Below, piece by piece: positions 46,866 to 51,187 of a stretch of DNA of 51,187 nt. The position numbers were made by a program, and so were the translations under genes. The stretch is taken from positions 1 through 51,187 of the forward strand of contig JAIZVZ010000018.1 of the NCBI GenBank assembly GCA_021768485.1, written 5' to 3'. Origin of the DNA: Oxalobacteraceae bacterium. GTDB taxonomy: Bacteria > Pseudomonadota > Gammaproteobacteria > Burkholderiales > Burkholderiaceae_D. The notes under the pieces are model-generated. The model made no database searches and was not told the DNA's origin. It saw only the letters and a program-made list of their open reading frames with translations. Within the stretch, counting starts at the first letter, position 1. The number at the start of each line of letters is the position of its first letter.

Positions 46866-47455
46866 GTAGGGATGAAGACCTGGGGGCCTGGCGGCGTATG
46901 TTGAGCTTGCGCGACTAATTTTTCACTAAAGAAACTGTTTCGTTTGAATAATACTGTATTTTGCATTGCGTTGTGACGGTTTGTTAAATCTTTTATCAAT
47001 TGGTATCAAGGCAAATCCGCAGCCGGCGCGCCATCCTTGATGGAAATCACTTGCCGCATCCAAATATGGGCGGACAAGAACGCTATGTTTTAGTGCTTAT
47101 TTAGTACTTATTTAGTGCTTATTTAATACTTATTTATTTGCACTTAATTGTTTATCAATCGCTTCGCATGCAAGCCGGCGCCCGCCTTATCGGCGGGCGC
47201 GAAACACTGTACTTAAAACAAGAACGGTTACTTCAAATAAGTATTCAAACAGAAATTATTGGGCTATCATAAAAATCCCCGATCGCCCCCATGCAGGGAA
47301 ACGAATTTTGAGGGACCGGCAAGCGTGATTGGCCAAGAAGCACTGATATAACGCTTAAAGCATGCCTTGCAAACAGTTCTTACTTTTTTTTTACGCTTCC
47401 TTGCTAAGCCAGAGGCGCTTGCCGGAGAGTGTATTTCAGCCTATTCGGAGAGACT
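46866..47455. other. 590-bp intergenic region upstream of the chemoreceptor gene
   Basis: Non-coding, AT-rich. It holds an 11-bp tandem repeat array (47090-47133) and a perfect 9-bp GC hairpin GCGCCCGCC / GGCGGGCGC (47178-47200, 5-nt loop, no T-run). I searched for a c-di-GMP-I riboswitch core and for a sigma-28 promoter and saw neither convincingly. T9 at 47383-47391 follows no hairpin. Confidence 0.5.
47090..47133. repeat. 11-bp tandem repeat array
   Basis: Four consecutive units TTAGTGCTTAT, TTAGTACTTAT, TTAGTGCTTAT and TTAATACTTAT, then a decayed fifth. The period of 11 is about one helical turn. No spacer structure, so not CRISPR. Confidence 0.85.
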
Positions 47456-49102
47456 TTGAAAACCATAAAAAACATGACAGTCGGTGCGCGCCTGATGTCG
47501 GCCTTTGTTGTTGTTGCTCTTATCAGCGTCATTGTTGGTACGGTCGGCATCATCAATATGGGCAAGATCAACAGCCTGGCTGAAGACATGTATAGCAAGG
47601 AATTGATGGGTTTATCGCACGTCAAGGAAGCCAATATCAATGTGGGCTATGTCGGCAGGGCTCGCGCCAATTACTTATTGGCCAGTAATGAGCAGGAACG
47701 CAACAAGCACAAGGCCTCGATCGCCAAAAGCCTGGAGGTCATGCAAGACGAGCTGGCCAAGGCCAGGCCGCTGTTTGTGACCGAAAGAGGGCAGCAGGTA
47801 TTTACATTAATTAATGATGAACTGCCGTCTTACCGCGCACAAATGGATGAGGTGCTCAAGCTCGCCGCGGCCGAAAAATATTCCGAGCATGGCGCCGAAT
47901 TGCGCGACAAGATGGCCTCGGTCCGCGCCAAAGGCGACAAGCTTGACGCCTGGATGGGCGAGCTGACCGACATTAAGGAACATCGTGCCTTGCAGGCTGC
48001 CAGCATTGCCGCGGCGACTTATCAGAACGGTCGTATGGTGATGCTCGGCTTTATTGTCTGCGCGCTTGCGCTCGGAATTGTGATCGGCATGCTCATTACG
48101 CGCGGTCTGCTCAAGCAACTCGGCGGCGAGCCGGCCTATGCGGTCGAGGTGGCCGGCGATATCGCCGGCGGCGACTTGTCCAAGCCGATCGCGGTCGGCG
48201 CCAGCGACAGCGGCAGCCTGCTGTTTGCCATGCGCGACATGCGCGACAGCCTGGTAAAAATTGTCAGTCAGGTGCGTTCCGGTACCGATACCATTGCGAC
48301 AGCCTCCAGCCAGATCGCCGCCGGCAACCAGGATCTGTCGTCGCGCACCGAACAGCAAGCCGGTTCGCTCGAAGAAACCGCGTCGTCGATGGAAGAATTG
48401 ACCAGTACGGTGCGGCAAAATGCCGACAATGCGCGCCAGGCACGCCAATACGCGCAGACCGCTGCCGAGACCGCGCAGCGCGGCGGCGCCGTGGTGGCCG
48501 AAGTGGTCACCACCATGGCGTCGATCAATGCATCCTCGAGCAAGGTGGCCGACATCATCGGCGTGATCGACGGGATTGCCTTCCAAACCAATATTCTGGC
48601 GCTCAATGCCGCGGTGGAAGCGGCGCGCGCCGGCGAACAAGGCCGCGGCTTTGCCGTCGTCGCTTCGGAAGTGCGCAGCCTGGCGCAGCGCTCGGCGGCG
48701 GCCGCCAAGGAAATCAAGACGCTGATCGACGCCTCGGTCGAGTCGGTGCAAAAGGGCGCCGGCCTGGTCGACGAGGCCGGGCTGACGATGCGCGAAATTG
48801 TCAGCAGCATCGGCCAGGTGAGCAGCATCGTGGCCGACATCTCCAATGCCGGCCAGGAGCAGACGGCCGGCATCGAGCAGATCAATCAAGCCATCATCCA
48901 GATGGATCAGGTCACGCAGCAAAATGCCGCGCTGGTCGAGCAGGCCGCTGCCGCCGCGGAATCGATGCAAAACCAGGCCGGCACCCTGGCCGAGGTGGTC
49001 AGCGTCTTCAAGCTCAACGGCGGCGCGCAGGGCGCTGCCGTGGTCGTGAATTTGCCGCGCCCGGCCGCGCGGCCTGCCGTGAAGCGCATCGCATCGCGCT
49101 AA
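47456..49102 (+). CDS. methyl-accepting chemotaxis protein
   Basis: 548 aa from TTG 47456, giving [17 protein letters not shown], a standard receptor N-terminus; GGAG at 47447-47450 is 5 nt upstream. ATG 47474 and GTG 47429 are alternatives. Span 1 (about 13-34), a periplasmic four-helix-bundle domain, span 2 (about 191-212), a HAMP domain ([19 protein letters not shown]) and a long cytoplasmic coiled coil with the signalling tip [33 protein letters not shown]. No C-terminal CheR-binding pentapeptide. Senses a periplasmic ligand and controls CheA; ligand unknown. No che genes nearby. Confidence 0.95.
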   Translation: MKTIKNMTVGARLMSAFVVVALISVIVGTVGIINMGKINSLAEDMYSKELMGLSHVKEANINVGYVGRARANYLLASNEQERNKHKASIAKSLEVMQDELAKARPLFVTERGQQVFTLINDELPSYRAQMDEVLKLAAAEKYSEHGAELRDKMASVRAKGDKLDAWMGELTDIKEHRALQAASIAAATYQNGRMVMLGFIVCALALGIVIGMLITRGLLKQLGGEPAYAVEVAGDIAGGDLSKPIAVGASDSGSLLFAMRDMRDSLVKIVSQVRSGTDTIATASSQIAAGNQDLSSRTEQQAGSLEETASSMEELTSTVRQNADNARQARQYAQTAAETAQRGGAVVAEVVTTMASINASSSKVADIIGVIDGIAFQTNILALNAAVEAARAGEQGRGFAVVASEVRSLAQRSAAAAKEIKTLIDASVESVQKGAGLVDEAGLTMREIVSSIGQVSSIVADISNAGQEQTAGIEQINQAIIQMDQVTQQNAALVEQAAAAAESMQNQAGTLAEVVSVFKLNGGAQGAAVVVNLPRPAARPAVKRIASR

Positions 49103-49112
49103 GGGCGCTCTT

Positions 49113-49140
49113 TGGCAGCGGCGCCCGCGCGCCGCTGCCA
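49113..49140 (+). terminator. strong hairpin after the chemoreceptor gene
   Basis: A perfect 11-bp stem (TGGCAGCGGCG / CGCCGCTGCCA) with a 6-nt loop, 10 bases past the stop. No T-run, so termination may be Rho-assisted. Confidence 0.5.
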
Positions 49141-49365
49141 GTCAGGTGGCGGGGCGTGCGCGTTTTCATCTGCGTCTTGTTTCTCGGCCAATATTCTGAT
49201 TTTTCGAATCCGTTTTTTGCGCGATGGCAGCGGCATCCGTGCGCTGGCTGGCGGCCAAAAATTTACATCGGCAATGCCGCGTGCCGGAAAAGTGCCGGAT
49301 GGCGGGCGCAGGATATACTGGAGTCTTCTTTGATTGCGAAATGGCGTGCCCGCCGTTTGCCGAAT

Positions 49366-50769
49366 ATGTCCATACCCTGCATTGTACGGCCCCGAGCCTG
49401 GGCCGCTGCGCGCGCGCTCCGGTCGTGCCTTTTCGTGCGATCCGCGAAGACGTCGCTGTCAGTCTCGCTGTCGCTGTCGCTATCGCTATCGTTATCGTTA
49501 TCGTTATCGTTGGCACTCTCGCTGATGCCGGCCCAGCCGGCGCAGGCCGCCGCTTTTCTGCTGCAGCCGGAACGGGTCTGGAATGCCGACGATGGCGCTG
49601 TCCATACCGGCTGGGTGGTGCTGGTCGACGGCGAGCGCATTGCCGCCGTCGGCGCCGCCGATAGCGTGAAGGTGCCGGTGGACGCTACCGTGCTTGCATT
49701 GCCGGGCACCACGCTGTTGCCCGGCTTGATGGACTTGCATTCGCATTTGTTTTTGCATCCCTATAATGAGGCGTCGTGGAACGATCAGGTCTTGCGCGAA
49801 CCGGTGGCCTATCGTACCTTGGCGGCCGGCAAACATGCGGCGGCCACGCTGGCGGCCGGCTTTACCACTTTGCGCGACCTCGGTACCGAGGGCGCCAATA
49901 ACGCCGATGTCTCGCTCAAGCGCGCCATCGACGACGGCACGGTCGTCGGCCCGCGCCTGCTGATCGCCACCCGGGCCATTGTCGCCACCGGCACTTATGG
50001 CCCGGCGCGACGGGCTTTTACCGAAGCGGCCGCAATTCCGCAGGGGGCGCAGGAAGCCAGCGGCATCGATGAGATACGCCGCGTTACGCGCGAGCAAATT
50101 GCCGCCGGTGCCGACTGGATCAAGATGTATGCCGACTATCGCGGGGCCGACGGTGCGCTGGTGCCGGCCTTCACGCAGGATGAGATTGCCGCCATGGTCG
50201 AGATTGCGCATGGCGCCGGCCGTAAAGTGGCGGCCCACGCGGCCAGCGACGAGGGGATGCGGCGCGCGGTTCTGGCCGGTGTCGACAGTATCGAACACGG
50301 GTATGGCGGCAGCCGCCCGACCTTCGAATTGATGGCAAAATATGGCGTGGCCTACCTGCCGACGCTGACGGCGCAAGAAGCGAGCGCCGAATACGCGCAA
50401 GGCTATCGCCGCGGCCAGCGGCCTGTCGGCGCCGGCATGCGACAGGCTTTGCAGGCCTTTGCGCTGGCGCGCAAGGCCGGTGTGACGATTGCGTGCGGCA
50501 GCGATGTCGGGGTTTTTGCGCACGGCAGCAATTACCGCGAAATCGTCTGGATGGCCGAGGCCGGCATGAGCAATACGCAAGCCTTGCTGGCGGCGACCGC
50601 GGTCAGCGCCCGTGTTCTCGGCAGACAAGATGAACTGGGTCGCATCGTGCCCGGCCTGCGTGCCGACCTCGTGGCGGTCCGCGGCGATCCGACGCGCGAT
50701 CTGGCGGCGCTTGCCGAGGTCGCGTTTGTGATGAAAAACGGGATTGTATATTTCCCTCAAAAAAATTGA
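49366..50769 (+). CDS. secreted amidohydrolase (imidazolonepropionase/prolidase-like) with repeat-built signal peptide
   Basis: 467 aa from ATG 49366; TTG 49330 has a better RBS (GGAG plus 6 nt) and is possible. A basic n-region ([13 protein letters not shown]) is followed by a signal-peptide core made of Ser-Leu dipeptides, ending [10 protein letters not shown]. The mature enzyme has amidohydrolase metal residues: MDLHSHLF (HxH), [11 protein letters not shown] (candidate carboxylated Lys), [19 protein letters not shown] and ACGSDVGVF (Asp). The family hydrolyses cyclic amides or Xaa-Pro/Xaa-Lys dipeptides. Predicted periplasmic; substrate not determinable. Confidence 0.88.
   Translation: MSIPCIVRPRAWAAARALRSCLFVRSAKTSLSVSLSLSLSLSLSLSLSLALSLMPAQPAQAAAFLLQPERVWNADDGAVHTGWVVLVDGERIAAVGAADSVKVPVDATVLALPGTTLLPGLMDLHSHLFLHPYNEASWNDQVLREPVAYRTLAAGKHAAATLAAGFTTLRDLGTEGANNADVSLKRAIDDGTVVGPRLLIATRAIVATGTYGPARRAFTEAAAIPQGAQEASGIDEIRRVTREQIAAGADWIKMYADYRGADGALVPAFTQDEIAAMVEIAHGAGRKVAAHAASDEGMRRAVLAGVDSIEHGYGGSRPTFELMAKYGVAYLPTLTAQEASAEYAQGYRRGQRPVGAGMRQALQAFALARKAGVTIACGSDVGVFAHGSNYREIVWMAEAGMSNTQALLAATAVSARVLGRQDELGRIVPGLRADLVAVRGDPTRDLAALAEVAFVMKNGIVYFPQKN
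49465..49512 (+). repeat. hexanucleotide tandem repeat (TCGYTR)8 inside a signal peptide
   Basis: Eight perfect-register hexamers: TCGCTG x2, TCGCTA x2, TCGTTA x3, TCGTTG. Imperfect units extend it to about 49453-49524. Each unit encodes Ser-Leu, so gain or loss changes the hydrophobic core by two residues without a frameshift. Confidence 0.95.
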
Positions 50770-50989
50770 GAACCGGGCGAGCCGGCTTTCATGGCCGATT
50801 TCCGAGGGGGCGCGGCGAGTGTTTAGCTGAGTGTTGAGCTGAGTGTTTAAAGGGGCGGCCGGATGGCATGGCAAGACTCGGCCGGCCGCCATTAAACTTT
50901 TGTTGTTTGCATCGGGAAAAACTGGTGGCCGCATGCGCTCTGCTGTGCATGGCATGGGCGGCCGGACTTTCCATTTCAAGCCTGCCAGT
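50770..50989. other. intergenic with short GTGTT-type repeats
   Basis: 220 bases, no gene. Three near-copies of GAGTGTTTAGCT lie at about 50817-50849. No terminator with a T-run seen. Confidence 0.4.
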
Positions 50990-51187
50990 ATGAAAATTCG
51001 TACGTATCTGTTTTTGATGGCACTGGCCATTCTCGGCCCGGTAATCGTTTTTTCGGCGATTGCGCTGGGCATGTTGCGCGAATCGGGACGCGATGCCGCG
51101 CTGCGCAGCCTGCACGAGACAGCGCGCGCCACCGCCTTGATCGTCGATCGCGAGCTGATCGGCGCCGAAGCGACTTTGCGCATCCAG
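50990..51187 (+). CDS. membrane sensor protein, probably hybrid histidine kinase, 5' part only
   Basis: 66 codons visible from ATG 50990, continuing past the window edge. One N-terminal span (LFLMALAILGPVIVFSAIALGML) is followed by a periplasmic helix, LRSLHETARATALIVDRELIGAEATLRIQ. This start (MKIRTYL, then the ETARATAL-VDREL helix) is typical of betaproteobacterial hybrid sensor kinases with an extracytoplasmic double-Cache-like domain. The kinase domain itself is not in view, so the assignment rests on this N-terminal pattern. Confidence 0.65.
   Translation, partial: MKIRTYLFLMALAILGPVIVFSAIALGMLRESGRDAALRSLHETARATALIVDRELIGAEATLRIQ

Noticed and set aside
47090-47133. Possible CRISPR array
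   Set aside because: Units are 11 bp with no spacers and no cas genes nearby.
47221-47455. Possible c-di-GMP-I riboswitch before the chemoreceptor
   Set aside because: The conserved GGGACGCAAAGC-type core and paired stems are missing; only AGGGACCGGCAAGC is seen.
49263-49712. Reverse frame encoding an Asp-Asn/Asp-Ser repeat opposite the amidohydrolase signal peptide
   Set aside because: A by-product of reading the hexanucleotide array on the other strand; the forward frame has signal peptide and enzyme motifs.

Overview
The window looks like a chromosomal segment of a betaproteobacterium, most likely an Oxalobacteraceae member (Janthinobacterium, Massilia or Herminiimonas relatives). That placement is inferred from the protein families and a moderately high GC content; no rRNA or other taxonomic marker is present. 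There are two tRNA genes, no rRNA, no CRISPR array, and no integrase or transposase.

Layout. 1-2.3 kb: initiator tRNA, a tiny membrane ORF, an Adhesin_E-like secreted protein with an Ala/Lys tail, and cysteine synthase. 2.7-14.3 kb: an AT-rich polysaccharide island with an ABC exporter (Wzm/Wzt with a C-terminal polymer-binding domain), a DUF4214 protein, a WbdD-like methyltransferase, two GT4 glycosyltransferases, three GT-C-like membrane proteins and a small membrane-anchored winged-helix protein. 14.8-27 kb: GC-rich core genes (HD-GYP protein, tRNA-Arg, cytochrome c5, fused M16 peptidase, TPR-GGDEF cyclase, pncC, pgpA, thiL, maeB). 27.1-33.1 kb: a second sugar cluster (manC, gmd, rmd, two GT4 enzymes) that makes and probably polymerises GDP-D-rhamnose. 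33.3-36.7 kb: tandem lipoproteins, an M14 carboxypeptidase and an ArsR regulator. 37.1-43.0 kb: an RND tripartite efflux operon. 43.2-51.2 kb: an antiporter-like protein, a GGDEF/EAL protein, a chemoreceptor, a secreted amidohydrolase with a hexanucleotide repeat in its signal peptide, and the start of a sensor kinase.

How the genes fit together. The two polysaccharide blocks resemble the A-band/common-antigen system of Pseudomonas (manC-gmd-rmd plus wzm-wzt plus GT4 transferases), split by about 13 kb of housekeeping genes. The Wzt C-terminal domain next to a coiled-coil methyltransferase suggests that chain length is set by terminal methylation read by the exporter. Three GT-C-like enzymes suggest further decoration on the periplasmic face. 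Three c-di-GMP proteins (HD-GYP, GGDEF, GGDEF/EAL) and a chemoreceptor point to surface-lifestyle control.

The points most worth a second look are the membrane-anchored winged-helix protein at the end of the island, the in-frame hexanucleotide array in a signal peptide, the 42-bp direct repeats between the ArsR gene and the efflux operon, and an antisense-overprinted Pro-rich tail on the GGDEF/EAL protein.
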